Part shown: piece by piece, positions 1 through 11,136 of the stretch
Numbering within the stretch: the first letter of the stretch is position 1
Layout of the letters: every line of letters begins with the position of its first letter
Assembly: GCF_000003815.2 (NCBI RefSeq)
Contig: NW_023365723.1
Location: 264,699 to 328,698 of the forward strand
Length of the DNA: 64,000 nt
Direction: 5' to 3'
Source: Branchiostoma floridae
Lineage: Eukaryota > Chordata > Leptocardii > Amphioxiformes > Branchiostomatidae
The notes under the pieces: generated by a model
Databases searched by the model: none
What the model saw: only the letters and a program-made list of their open reading frames with translations
What the model was told of the DNA's origin: nothing
Position numbers and translations under genes: made by a program

Positions 1-293
1 ATTAGCAGTTGTAGTTCTGCTGACTTGCTGTAAAGGCCTACACTAATGTCTCTCTACATCGTCCACCACTGTAAGGGGATATTGTAAATAGACATTGGCC
101 ATACAATTCTTGGGAGCAGACCATACTGGTAGCACCAGACTATATCTTCCTGGTAGTTCACAGTTTTCTATAGCTTAATCAGCCCTTCTCGTACTAGCAG
201 CTTAAACTCCTTGACATTCGTCTTATAATCACCTAAAATTGCGTCAAACATCTTGCCAAGGCTCTTAATTGGCTGATGTTCAATATTTGAGAC
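1..293 (-). pseudogene. non-LTR retrotransposon fragment (C-terminal to reverse transcriptase)
   Basis: Read on the minus strand, one frame carries motifs I know from the region just after the reverse transcriptase fingers/palm in animal non-LTR elements. These are 'KSLGKMFDA' (rc of about 258-232), then 'VREGLIKL', then 'WCYQYGLLPRIVWP' (rc of about 140-99). In-frame stops follow 'LIKL' and 'WWTM', so it is dead. It runs off the left edge of the window and stops where the duplicated segment begins at 294. The clade cannot be given from so little sequence. Confidence 0.65.
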
Positions 294-1392
294 TAATGGC
301 TCGGTGAACATGGCAGGTCTATTGTGTCACTTGTGTAGACAGGATGACGACAGAGAACTCTTCATGACCCCGGCAGAAAGCACTGTCTGTAGACCTTGTT
401 AATCGTGAAATCGATTTAATGAATACGATCAGTGAGTGGCAAAAATGCTGTTGTGTACTGAAAAGGGGACGACAAAAAGTTCGTCGTCCTGGCGACAGAC
501 AGGAAGCTCCCCAAGTTCCCAGGCCTCCCCTCTAATTATAAACCGGGAGATCAGTTTGTGCTTGAGTGCAAACGCTCTTTCAAAGTATGGGGGACCCCTA
601 CTGAACAGCAGGGCTTTCTGGTATATAGGCCGCGCGTGCGTCGGGGATCCGAAAACGCACATCCAACTGCTCAGCGACACAGACAAAGACGACGTGGACA
701 TCGTGTTCGCGCACCTGAAAGAGGCGTATGCCGATAAGGAGGCGCGCCACCTCAGTGGAGAGTACGGCACGAGGTACTGTGCACTTTTGGAGATGTCGCT
801 GAGAAAAGGGCACAGATTGTTGCGTCTTTCACCAGCACTAAGTCAGACAGAGATAGAAGAGATCAGACGAGAGCTTCTCCCTGTGGCTGAGAAAAGCTGA
901 GATACCTTCTCGAGTGAAGTGAAGAATGAGCTAGCAAATGTTTCCAACTATTTCTATAAAATGCAATATATCAAACACCAAGCCTACCGAGTCCCCGGTA
1001 ATTCTCCCTGGCCAAAGACATCATGGACAAGTAGAGGCAGGGTAAAAACAGAAACAAGCAACTACCAAAGTGTCACAGTGCCTGTGTGGCATAAATGAGG
1101 AAGGACAGTTGTTCCTTCGCCAATGGCAACATCCAGAAGAAGTTGGACTTCGAGGTTGATGCGAAACGGACCAATGTTAGTAATTTGACAGAAGCGGAGG
1201 CGACGGCATTCACCGCCCTGAACAAGGCCGTCCTCAACGCAGCACTTAACTTCCACGTTGACGTCCAGATGGAGCCTGCAAGTGGAAAAAGCCAAGGAAG
1301 AGTGCAAACACAGATGCGCAAGGTCAACGACTTGGCGCGGTGGAATCCCAAGTCAGACAGCCAATCAACACCCAGCTCAAAAGCTGTAGAGT
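294..1392. repeat. segmental duplication, copy 1, left part
   Basis: This stretch matches 49650-50741 almost base for base (offset 49356). It contains two unknown coding remnants. The match breaks at 1392, inside the target of a transposon insertion, and resumes at 8389. Copy 1 therefore equals copy 2 plus about 7 kb of inserted DNA. Confidence 0.93.
462..899 (+). pseudogene. unknown protein A, copy 1 (frameshifted)
   Basis: This is the counterpart of the open frame at 49818-50252. A 5-bp insertion near 618-624 (ggtatatagg here, ggtagg in the other copy) shifts the frame. The first half reads in one frame and the second half, from the segment 'DKDDVDIVFAHLKEAYADKE' on, reads in another up to the stop near 898. 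There is no recognisable domain. It is acidic and probably soluble, and could be one exon of a larger mobile-element gene. Confidence 0.5.
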
Positions 1393-1394
1393 AG
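1095..1394 (+). pseudogene. unknown protein B, copy 1 (cut by element insertion)
   Basis: The frame opens at ATG 1095 and matches the complete frame at 50447-50809 for its first 98 or so codons. It is then interrupted at 1392 by the inserted TIR element, which supplies an early stop. The lost tail lies at 8389 onward, where 32 bp are also missing relative to the other copy. No family was recognised. Confidence 0.5.
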
Positions 1395-2133
1395 TCAATC
1401 CCGCGTCACTATAGCTTTCTGTTCAGGTTGAGATATGGCTGGTAATACGGGCCCTAGGCCGAGGCCTGAACAGGAGCAAAGTGGTACGCGCGGATGTCAT
1501 CTGCCGACTTAAGGATCCGCATTCTCGGTTTTGTTTTGTGTCTTCCTTTTCACCTAAGCTTAAAGCGTGGCTAGCTACCGTTAACCAATTGCATCTTGCC
1601 CGCTCCCATTCAAATGCTAAACGCTGTCGGCGATTCATGATTCACTCCTAGAGTGCAACTGATCACCTCACTACCACATATTATATATACAACACATCTT
1701 GCTATTCAGGTTTCTACACGGAGAGCTTCATACCAAGTACCCGCGATGCGAAGGTCGGATTATCGGCCAATAAACACAACGTATACCACGTCCAGTTGTA
1801 TTGGCTATAGCATGCTATTCACAGACACTGCAACGGAGCAATCTATTGAGACTGTTTCTATGCCTATCCACAGTATCCATATCCATTAGCCATTGTTGGC
1901 TGTCCAGAAATATCAGCCCTACTAAGTCTACTGTTGACTGGATTCCCTAACGCCGGGCTTTCTTCTTCTTCCTCTTCTTTTTTTTTTTTTTTTCCAAACT
2001 TCCTCCAATTGTAGCCCTAACCCCTTATATCGCGCTATGGCTCACCTTTCCTATCCCTGCCCCGTGCCCCAGAATGACATGTGGGGGGTGTTATCTCTCA
2101 ACCCATCCCACAATGCTATAGTGGACTCGGGAC
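1393..2133. mobile_element. non-autonomous TIR DNA element 1 (741 bp)
   Basis: The left end (agtcaatcccgcgtcacta...) and the reverse complement of the right end (gtcccgagtccactatagc) share tcccg(c/a)gtc(c)actatagc, so the termini are inverted repeats. The trinucleotide agt flanks the element (1390-1392, 2134-2136), and the empty site at about 50741 has a single agt. Its first ~65 bp and last ~75 bp are identical to those of the next element, while the interiors differ. It has no coding capacity. The 3-bp target duplication does not let me name the superfamily. Confidence 0.8.
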
Positions 2134-3495
2134 AGTAGTCAATCCCGCGTCACTATAGCTTTCTGTTCAGGTTGAGATATGGCTGGTAATACGGGCCTCC
2201 ACCCTACAACCCTATCTATCGCTTCCAAACCTCATTCTTTATTCCCCTTTCCTCCAATACTTACAATATTTACTCCTCTCCCTTCTATCTGTCTTCCTAC
2301 CCCGTTCACTTTTACTCTCCCTCACCTCTCGCTGATCCAGCCCAGGTACCCAACACGTCAGACGTGGACATGGGCGTATACCTACACGTTATCCCTTGAG
2401 TTGTTTCTTCTGTCTCTTCTGTCTACATGTGCCGAGTGGTGTCCCAAGTTCTACCGGACGGGTATTCTTACCTAGTGTGTATTGTGTCGCGATTGGAATA
2501 CCAGCTTCCAGGTTCTTGATACCATTCTGATGAGCATCTCTGATGACCTGTGTTGTTTCCTCAGCATCTCAGGCAGCGATGACGTCGGTCCGTCATGTGT
2601 GTCAAATCCTGCCCGGCCGAAAGCAGCATCAGACGTGGACCCGGTCGGGCTGGCTCCTCCCAGGTCCCTGTGGATCAGGCTGGCCCCCTAGTGGCGGATC
2701 ACATTCCGTTTCCTGGCGGTACTCATATGACACCCTGGAAATTCTGTTAGGCACGTGCCGTGTTGTAAGCCACTTCAGAAAGTACTAGGGATTTCATTTC
2801 CCCTTTGGAAATGGTTATACTCTTATGGGAAAATGCAGGGGTCCCCCTGTCCACAACTGCGGACTCAAAGAAGATTCAGTCGCTTGTGTGACTGGTGATT
2901 GCAGATAAATACTACCTGAAGTATACGCTCACAGTGGTGAACCCATGATACCTAGATGTACCCTGTCCGCTGTTCTGTCCGCTGGCAAAAACATGTAACA
3001 GGTTGTTGAGTAAGGATTGTTATGTCATGGAATGTTATGGACTGGCATGTCCATACTTCCTTCTGTCTCTTTCAACATCTCTGAACTGTACCACATTGGC
3101 TCAATGTTCGCCTTTGGCTGCTTTACTAGTAGTTACCTTGCAGTGTTTTCGTAAGGCGTGTATCCATGCCGATTTTGTCACTTTAATAATAATAAAGACC
3201 ATGTCAGGGTCGCAAGGCTTAATTTGGCCAACTCAGCCACTATGTTGTCCCCAAGTTCCCGGTCAAAATACCGCTACACCTGACCTGCTTACTAGTGTCA
3301 ACCCCGGCAAACTCATTACCCAGCGTGTGATGCCGTAAATCACCCTACCAGGTACCTCCGTGTGTGTCTTGTCACGACAGTGGACAACACAGGCAGAGCG
3401 GGGCTGTTGTGGCGAATTTGACTGTGGTCGAGAGACAATGTCCGTCTCCGCAGTTGTCTTCCTTGCATGACAGCTCGGTGATAGCAATCAATAGG

Positions 3496-3515
3496 TTTTT
3501 TTTTTTTTTTTTTTT
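3496..3515. repeat. poly-T tract (20 T)
   Basis: Uninterrupted run inside element 2. It could be the reverse complement of a retroposon A-tail, but no element body was recognised next to it. Confidence 0.9.
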
Positions 3516-5159
3516 AAAGCTATGCCACACCCAAAGTAGATCAACACAATTTTGACCAGTTGTCAATATGATGTAAGTAGAAGCCTTCATCACTGGGCCT
3601 GAGGCTGCCCTCTCGTCTTTCGCCATGCATGCCCCCGCAATCTCTGCTCTTATCTCTTATGGAAGTGTTCTGAGCACCGACTTTTCTACGTGTCTCGTGG
3701 CCATGCTGGGAATTCCATATCTTGATAGCTACTTGTCTGCAATTCGTTACTGCCACCTGGGTCATTTGAGACCACTAATGATCCCCTTTCTCAGGTGACA
3801 CAATACCATTTGTAACGAGAAATTCTGCTTCTTTCCCGTCGCACCAGCTCATACCTTCGCTGAGGTTCAAATGCCATACGACCATTCGATCCAGGTTTGT
3901 CTTGCTTGTTCCGCCACACTCCGCGTGGAATGGATTTCATGAAAATAATGGGGAAGCTTTGGGGGTAATCTATTACTTACAGCGGGATTGGCAATTCCTG
4001 CATGGCCGTTTGACACACATCACGAACGTGCACACCAAAGTCAGTGCGCGTGCACTCAGTCCCTGGAACTGTCAGTTTCGTGCTCCTGGCGTTGTACCCG
4101 TCACATTGTCAACGATCTTCGGGTATGCTTCGCGATCGCTGGAAGGTCGGCCGAAGTTTAGGTTGACAAAGGCTCGCGCGCATTCATCGCCCGAAGACCG
4201 TCCCTGTCATATTTGAGCAAGGCTCAGCCCACATACTGTTGGAGTTACAATGTCGAAAATTACTCGCTGGGTCAAAACACTCTATTATATTTGAAAACAA
4301 ATGGTGAGCCGCGCGGGCGAAACTCAAGGGTCGTACGTCATCTAATTTGTAACCGATTGTCAATAAGTCAGTCACTACTCGCCCGACACCTCAAAGCCCT
4401 GCGGTCTCAAAAGATCACAAATACTCGCTGATGTTAAGAACCAGTTTCTGTGAACAGCGAGTATCGGTCTACTCTTAAAAATCGCAGACAGTTTTAAAAA
4501 TCCCGCACAGGGGTATCATGCAGCTGGTCGTAGCTGCCATCCAGTTGTTAACTTATAGGTTAGGTGCTCTCATCCTGTAATGCCTGTTAATGGTGATATG
4601 CACCCAGAAATGTGTAAACTTTAATTCTCTGTCTTGTGCGCTTGGTCGGTATATTGGTATGGGGATGAAAACCCTTGCTCATTGCTGTCACACATAACGT
4701 AGATTTCGCACTGTCACACACCAAGATACTAGTGTAAACCCCGCATGTTGGTATAATGTAAGCTCCCCATGTTCTCCCCCGTCGAATACTAGTAGTCAAT
4801 CAATCATGAAGTGTTCTACTGTATGTCTGTTTGAAACTTGTCATTGCCATCCAACTGCTGTCTGTTTGCTGGGGGGTTACGTGACATTATCATCATTACC
4901 GCCCCTGTGGGAGAACATACAAACAACGATGTCAACTCTAGTAAGGACCGTACATAACATTGGATGTGTTCCCAGACGATCCGGGGACTGTTCTGCTGTG
5001 TCTGGAGTTTGTCCCTCATTTTAGACACATGAGTAGCACTGACAAGTTTATATTTCTCATGCGTTTTGACAAACCGACAATAGCGAAACCCATACAGTCC
5101 TACATGTTCACTATTACCAAGAAGCGAGAAGAAGCCGAACTTTTGTGTTAAACTAGATT

Positions 5160-5256
5160 TGTGACACCTTTATATGTATATATCCTGACTTGTTGTGACC
5201 TATACTTAGCTCGGTTGGGCAAAATTGTACAATAAAGGTCTTCATTCATTCATTAT
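5160..5256 (+). other. possible retroposon 3' end
   Basis: A non-coding stretch ends in an AATAAA-type signal (acaataaaggtc, about 5230) followed by the short tandem ttcattcattcatt. That arrangement is common at the 3' ends of CR1/L2-like non-LTR elements in lower deuterostomes. No reverse transcriptase lies upstream, so this is only a suggestion. Confidence 0.3.
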
Positions 5257-5784
5257 CGGGTACAGCCCTTCCCCGTAATGCACCAGGTTCGTTGGTGCCT
5301 CCACAACAGCCGGCTATATGATAGTGGACGACCTGTTACGTAACCTCTGTCTCTGCATGTACGTTAAGAGACTATCGCATTTTTTCAAAAACATCACACG
5401 TAGGCACTCACTCCGCTCAGCCGCTGGTACATCCACCAGTATGTATCACTTACTTCATATGTCATACAAAGTGTGATTGAGTACTTTTGTCCCGTTTACG
5501 AACGGCGTTTGCTGTAGATCAACTTTTTGATCACCCATCTAGTCAGACCCTCGCTCTCAGAAATAAGAAACTGCCCAAAATGTTTCCGGTCCATCACCTC
5601 TGCCCATCAAAAGCACTTGTCATGTATTATTCACGGTCCACGCCCGGAAATCTCTGCCCGCCTATATTTCACTCCAAGTTCATGGTAACACTCGCACGGC
5701 CAAACATTCTGGATAAGCCACAGATCGTCACTTTCAGTGTGCTGTGTTCAGTCTCTGCTCACCCTTTACACAACCGTTCAGCTG

Positions 5785-5809
5785 TTTTTTTTTTTTTTTT
5801 TTTTTTTTT
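5785..5809. repeat. poly-T tract (25 T)
   Basis: Uninterrupted T25 inside element 2, immediately before a 58-bp duplicated motif. Confidence 0.9.
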
Positions 5810-5812
5810 CCC

Positions 5813-5925
5813 CACCTGCGGGGACTCTGCCCGGCCCAGGTACCACATACATTGAACTCGAATATCTCTCCACCTCCGGGAACTCTGCCCGGCCTAGGTG
5901 TCACATTCATTGACGTCACACATAT
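5813..5925. repeat. two diverged copies of a 58-bp unit
   Basis: The sequence cacctgcggggactctgcc at 5813 recurs as cacctccgggaactctgcc at 5871. The following ~30 bases (ccggccyaggt.ycacat.cattga) are similar in both copies. Confidence 0.75.
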
Positions 5926-6354
5926 TTCTTTATTACGATATTCGTAGTCTCCTTAATGTCTGGCTGTTCTGTTTCTTATTATGTGTCCCTTTGTTCTGTT
6001 CTGGACCTCTTAGTCATAACCAGATGTGTTTGACAGGCTAATCAATCATGTTGCACAATTTCCAGTTTGTTTACTTAGCGTGTCTTAAGAATTCAGATGG
6101 TCTGTGTATTTGTCAACACATGGGATAAATATGCTCTACATCCGCAAATCAAAAATGTGTAATGTTACATAACCATGCATTCATGGAAGCCCACCTCACT
6201 CTGACCGAACTCAGAAGTCGGAACGGATCAGCGAGAGGGAGGGAGAGGTTAGGGGTAGGAAGACATGAACTGACTTTAACAATAGTGTGTTGTTATTCTC
6301 GTTACCACGTTCGCACCGTACCGGGTCATGATCAAAAGGACCTGGTTAACTTAA

Positions 6355-6617
6355 ACACAGTTCCGTTCATGTTGGCGGGGAAGCCACAACTGAGACCCAA
6401 TCAAGAAAGCCAGATTTTTCCCGTTGGTGTCGGCAGGCAAGTCACAACGTCTGCCCGATACAGAATTTGAAGACGGACTTTGTGTCGGTGAGGATCAGGG
6501 AAACTACAACTTCTACCCGATAAACGAGCTTGAGAGACAAACTCTTCCATTCGCGTCTGCGGGGGAGCTACAAACTTCCACCTGATAAAGTTGAGACAAA
6601 CAGTCATTCCATTTGTA
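6355..6617. repeat. degenerate ~75-bp tandem repeat
   Basis: About four poorly conserved units share the pattern ttcc.tt.gtgt.ggcggg..agctacaac..c..cccgataa..gagttgagacaaac. They run straight into the regular 114-bp array and may be an older, decayed stage of it. Confidence 0.5.
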
Positions 6618-7375
6618 GCCAACACGCACCTTCAATATGACAGGTCATCAGCTTGCGGGGGGACAAAACTTCCCTCCCGTCTCAAGCTCCGTTAAAACTC
6701 ATGCAGTACACATACAGATGCGCGGCCTGTCGCCAACACGCACCTTCAATATGACAGGTCATCAGCTTGCGGGGGGACAAAACTTCCCTCCCGTCTCAAG
6801 CTCCGTTAAAACTCATGCAGTACACATACAGATGCGCGGCCTGTCGCCAACACGCACCTTCAATATGACAGGTCATCAGCTTGCGGGGGGACAAAACTTC
6901 CCTCCCGTCTCAAGCTCCGTTAAAACTCATGCAGTACACATACAGATGCGCGGCCTGTAGCCAACACGCACCTTCAATATGACAGGTCATCAGCTTGCGG
7001 GGGGACAAAACTTCCCTCCCGTCTCAAGCTCCGTTAAAACTCATGCAGTACACATACAGATGCGCGGCCTGTAGCCAACACGCACCTTCAATATGACAGG
7101 TCATCAGCTTGCGGGGGGACAAAACTTCCCTCCCGTCTCAAGCTCCGTTAAAACTCATGCAGGACACATACAGATGCGCGGCCTGTAGCCAACACGCACC
7201 TTCAATATGACAGGTCATCCGCTTGCGGGGGGACAAAACTTCCCTCCCGTCTCAAGCTCCGTTAAAACTCATGCAGTACACATACAGATGCGCGGCCTGT
7301 AGCCAACACGCACCTTCAATATGACAGGTCATCAGCTTGCGGGGGGACAAAACTTCCCTCCCGTCTCAAGCTCCG
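6618..7375. repeat. 114-bp minisatellite, 6.6 copies
   Basis: Units start at 6618, 6732, 6846, 6960, 7074, 7188 and 7302; the last stops after 74 bp. They are nearly identical, with rare single-base changes such as gtagcc/gtcgcc, aggacac/agtacac and atccgc/atcagc. The 114-bp length is a multiple of three, so a 107-codon frame is open across the first three units until a c-to-a change makes TAG. I judge that frame an artefact of the repeat. Confidence 0.95.
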
Positions 7376-9271
7376 GTGTATCCATGCATCATCGAAAAAT
7401 CACAAGTGCCACCTCTGGGTATGCCACGTATTAAAAACTTACCTGCGGGTACACAGTTTAGTTTCACTCGTCTCCGCCTCAAAGTATAAACATGAACGTC
7501 AGTCGAGGAATTGACCGACTCAGAATAAAGACACCTACAGGTAAAACAGTTTCCGGCGATCAATCAGTCTTCTTTATTTTTAATTTTTCCCATACATCAT
7601 TTCCCATCTGAGCGCAAATCATGGAAATATAAACCGACCCCACACTAGCACAAATGAGTCCCCCCTAGCATAGCAACAGTGATGGGAACCCAGTGGAGCA
7701 ACAATGCACTCTTTAACGTGAACCAGATGTTTCCACATTCTGGCCCATGCCTCATGGCTAAAAATAAGTAGAATATTTGCACCAGATTACCACACAAAAC
7801 AACAAACACAAATCTGAGAAATCTATGTTAACTATTAATACTGTTTGGGGCACTCAGGCCAACAACAGGCGAAAGCGGGACACAATACTGATGGGACAGT
7901 TGCAACAGTTATGATCTCCCATCCCAAAAAAGGCTGACCAAAACATTGATACTGTGGAGACTTACGCCTTGCACATGCAATCCACTACATGTGATCAGGG
8001 ATCAGCAGGAAATGGTAAGTTATCGTACCTGGCAAAACCCAAATGGAATGTCTCATCAAAGTCCAACTGTCCTAAGATACCCGAAGGATGTATGGAGAAA
8101 AGGTGGCCATCGGTGTCCTCATGTTGACCCCATAGCAGTGGTGAACAAAAACACTGCAAAATTCTCCAAAAGCTGCACAACGTCGTTCCTCTCATAGCAA
8201 CATGCATCCTTGTTTCTCTACCCTTCCACTTACACCATTAAACTAAGGTGGCATCCGCGCGTAAAACTTTCCAAAAGGAAAGAGCAGTCATGGTGTTACT
8301 GTTCTGGTCCAAGGCGTGCCCCAGAATGACATGTGGGGGGTGTTATCTCTCAACCCATCCCACAATGCTATAGTGGACTCGGGACAGTCTTACAAGCAAC
8401 AGTGCGCCTTCAAGTCTAGAGGATTTGATCAATCAGAATATACGATGATCGACTGAGAAAAGATCATAGACTGGTGCAGATAGAAGAACAACTGTCGATT
8501 GCACACGACCTGATCTATAGTTTGGCCGTCTTCGTATTATCGTCATTGTTGCTATGCATAATTTTTACTAGCAATGTTTCAGTAGATCTGGTCTTCAAGC
8601 AGTAACAGAACTCACATTATCTAGCAGATTCCCATTATCGCATTACAGGACAACCGACTTTAACTCTGTTCATAACCAGTCAGTTTTAGTTTAGAAGTAG
8701 CTAACATTCATTTAGTTATCAAGGTTCGTAGATTAGTTAGGTTAGCAGTTATATAAGATTCGTGAGCAGAAAGGCTCACATCAAGCTCTCAAGCACTTGG
8801 AAGATGCCCGTTCTCCACAAATGTATTTATCTAGTTAGCTTACCGACTCGTTCCGCCGACTAGGTCACTCGACTCCTATTATACTTAAGTTTGCTTACCT
8901 CGTTACCTTGTGTTACCTAACTCGTTCACCTGTTAACGCATGCTTTCGACGTTATTCCTACAAGCGCAGTTCTCGATTGTAATGTTAAAGCATCCTCTTG
9001 ACGCCTGGGTCACGCCCATGGCCTTTGACATCCAGCTATGTACAGACTCTGGACTAGCATTAAAGATGTCATGCACCAAGCCGTCTGTTCGTGATAACGA
9101 GTTGGTGTGATTATGATTTGTATTCTCAGTGCCAGATTTATGGGTATGTCAGTTGTATACATGTAGGCATGGAGTCATTTTCTTTACCATTGAAATTCAA
9201 TTACAATTTTAGACCGACCTGGCAGCAAAAAAAGTGAGTATTATATTTAGAAAACCTGGTGAGAGAGAAAG

Positions 9272-9560
9272 ATGCGAAGATGCCTAAATAAGAATCGCCT
9301 GAGTTTCACCTTCGATCATTCATCAACAGCCATTCACAACTGGAAGGCACACATCTTGCGTGCGGTCAATCAGGAGCTTGGAAAACAATCAGCATTGCAG
9401 CAACTAGACAATCAAACGGACCTTATCATCACTGATTGGGCCATGAAGTTCCTTCCGATGAAATACAGACCACATGCCTGGGTTTTTCGGTAAATGTGGG
9501 TGGAGCTGACACGTGGCGTCAGCCATCACCAAAGGAAACTTTGCGTGCAACTGATAAGGC
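9272..9560 (+). pseudogene. 'DWAMKFLP'-family transposon protein fragment, copy 1
   Basis: The ORF from ATG 9272 reads WKAHILRAVNQ, then LIITDWAMKFLPMKYR near its end. A frameshift follows, after which FFGKCGWS continues the family pattern. I remember DWAMKFLPxKYR...WFGKRGxSWH from multi-copy uncharacterised lancelet, coral and mollusc proteins that behave like transposon proteins; I have no firm family name. The fragment is truncated and joined directly to RAG1-like sequence at about 9580. The same joint occurs in three other copies. Confidence 0.5.
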
Positions 9561-9588
9561 ACAAGATAGTTGTACGTTGATCAAGGTC

Positions 9589-10172
9589 CAGCCATGAATT
9601 TGTTGCGATAATGAAAGAGGTTGTCAAGGTTCTTAGGTCTGCCCTTTTATCCAGAATGCGTGGCCTTTCATATGAGCGGTCCTTTTTAACTTCATTCCAG
9701 AGAAAGTATCCAGATGGTCAAGCGATTGTACTCAAGTTGGCAAAACAACGGAAGACAGCAAACTCAAAGCTGTAAATGACCATAGATGGATACAATTCGG
9801 TGGCTTGGGAGATAAAAGAGCTCAATTCCCACGTGTCTGCTCACTTTCGGGAGGCAACCGACCCCTCTGGGCAAACCTCCTCGTGCCTGGACCCAAATAC
9901 AGTCGAAGTCGGACAACATACAAAACGTATCAGAGCGTCAACAATAGTCGTAGTTATATGAAGTAAACATATCGTTGTGTCAGTTATTTTCCCTCTTAAT
10001 ACAAATTACCTGCCGGGGAAGATATTGCAGTCGTTTTGAAACCATGTATTATCGCTACAAACTTGCAATTGGTAAAATGCAGTGATGGACACTATGAAGT
10101 GTGTCTTGACTACGGCAGACGGAAATGATGCGCTCTTCGATGGCTCTTTCGAGAGTCCGAAACGTGCACACT
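9589..10172 (+). pseudogene. RAG1L: RAG1-like fragment, N-terminal/early catalytic part, copy 1
   Basis: Successive segments line up with my memory of vertebrate RAG1. 'SHEFVAIM' resembles DELEAIM. 'YPDGQAIVLKLA...' and then 'IDGYNSVAWE' resemble the stretch ending LLPGYHHFEW. 'EDIAVVLKPC' precedes 'VKCSDGHYEV', which resembles NGPFTVVVKESCDGMGDV; RAG1 has its first catalytic aspartate (D600) in that last stretch. The frame is broken, including a stop after CLDYGRRK. In RAG1 this core acts as a DDE recombinase; this copy cannot make protein. It is followed directly by the zinc-binding part at 10189, making 9589-10792 the most complete RAG1-like stretch in the window. Confidence 0.68.
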
Positions 10173-10188
10173 AAGCTTCCTAAGTAGT

Positions 10189-10792
10189 ATGATAGATGAA
10201 AAGTGGGATAGGGCCCAGGGGGGTCTTGTTGGGGCAGGCTCCAGATTTTTGTGTACCCAATGTGAAGCAATGAGGGATGAGGCACTCCATAAAGTAGGTT
10301 CATACAGTATTTCAAAGACCTTGTCGGACATGAAGAAGATAAGGCTAAATCCAAACAAGCTATCAGATGCTGCTCTCAGTCAGCAAGGTCATGGCGTAAA
10401 ATGTGAACCCTTGCTTACCACAGAGCCATGGGAACGAGGGATAAATGCTAGCTATGCAGATATCAACATTGGCACCTTTTTCAAAACAATAATCATTAGG
10501 GACGTAGTCTGGGTTACAAGCTGGGAGAAAACAGCTGATGTGAAAGATCTATTAGATGATGCGGAGAGGAGATTTGGTGCACATCTGCATGAAGGCTACT
10601 GTTGGCCTCAATCTGACATAAATGTTTTAAAATGTAGAGCAGCTGGTAGCACTTGTGAATGATCCAACAAGAAGTGCACTCATAGATGTGTTGGGTCAGT
10701 TTTGCTAACTGGGAAGGGTGTACAGGGCCAAGTGGCCGTTGATTGAAATGCCAGAGGAAGTAAAAAAATATAATCATGCAGCAGTGGAAATG
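10189..10792 (+). pseudogene. RAG1L: RAG1-like fragment, zinc-binding part, copy 1 (most complete)
   Basis: A 157-codon frame begins 'IDEKWDRAQGGLVGAGSRF' and runs into 'LCTQCEAMRDEA'. I align this to RAG1 YDEKLVREVEGLEASGSVY then ICTLCDATRLEA, so both zinc-binding cysteines (C727 and C730 in mouse) are kept. Further on, 'YADINIGTFFKTI' matches HCDIGNAAEFYKI. A frameshift near 10620 leads to 'VEQLVALV', then 'SALIDVLGQF', a TAA, then 'RAKWPLIEMPEEV' up to 'HAAVEM'. That follows RAG1 VDAVCELI, ALRELMDLY, RSSCPAKECPESL. A gtaact donor follows VEM. The D708 region and everything after VEM, including the catalytic glutamate, are absent. Confidence 0.72.
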
Positions 10793-10973
10793 GTAACTAA
10801 CATTCGCATCCATTTTCCATGTGTATACTGTACCATAAAATAATCGATCATATCAGACATACCAATCGAAACCCTTGTTCTCTACATACATTTTTAACGT
10901 TGTTAAGGCTGTAGAAATTGTTGAAGTATTAAGCTACTAGTAAATTGAGATATCAAACCCTTTCTTATCTCAG

Positions 10974-11060
10974 GATGAGGAGTGGCAATACCTGAAAATT
11001 GTTGGAAACAACAATCTGGAACCAGTCATTGGAAGGATGGCAGGATGCTTTTATGTTTAT
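10974..11060 (+). pseudogene. orphan exon with a twin at 18555
   Basis: An acceptor (ttatctcag) is followed by an open stretch beginning DEEWQYLKIVGNNNLEPVIG. The exon at 18555 begins similarly (NQWEYMKVICSNNLKPL), also right after an acceptor. Function unknown; both look like relics of one multi-copy gene. Confidence 0.4.
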
Positions 11061-11136
11061 CCTTGATACCTGTATTTCTCAAGAAACATATACGAAAGTA
11101 GAGTTTCAATTGAATTGAATTGGTTGTGGTGAACCG

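Larger units (their letters stand above)
2137..8385. mobile_element. non-autonomous TIR DNA element 2 (6.2 kb, same termini)
   Basis: It starts directly after the agt that ends element 1 and repeats the same left terminus. It ends with the same ~75-bp right terminus (gctatagtggactcgggac), followed by agt 8386-8388 and the resumed host sequence. The 6.2-kb interior has no open frame that looks like a gene on either strand. It holds poly-T tracts, a possible retroposon tail near 5.2 kb, a 58-bp duplication and a 114-bp minisatellite. I see no transposase, so it must have been mobilised in trans. Confidence 0.78.
8389..10172. repeat. segmental duplication, copy 1, right part
   Basis: It matches 50745-52559 closely and continues the duplication interrupted at 1392. 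The first ~730 bp (to about 9120) are non-coding. From about 9120 it contains the 'DWAMKFLP' segment and the RAG1-like N-terminal segment. Homology ends at cgaaacgtgcacactaag (10172). Copy 2 continues into Harbinger-containing DNA, whereas copy 1 continues into more RAG1-like sequence. Confidence 0.92.

Noticed and set aside
6637-6960. 107-codon ORF with repeated MTGHQLAGGQ
   Set aside because: Product of the 114-bp minisatellite; later units carry a stop at the same place and there is no gene context.
1393-8385. Element ends as ProtoRAG/Transib termini because of CACTATAG
   Set aside because: The inverted repeat extends outward beyond CACTATAG and the flanking duplication is 3 bp, not 5 bp.
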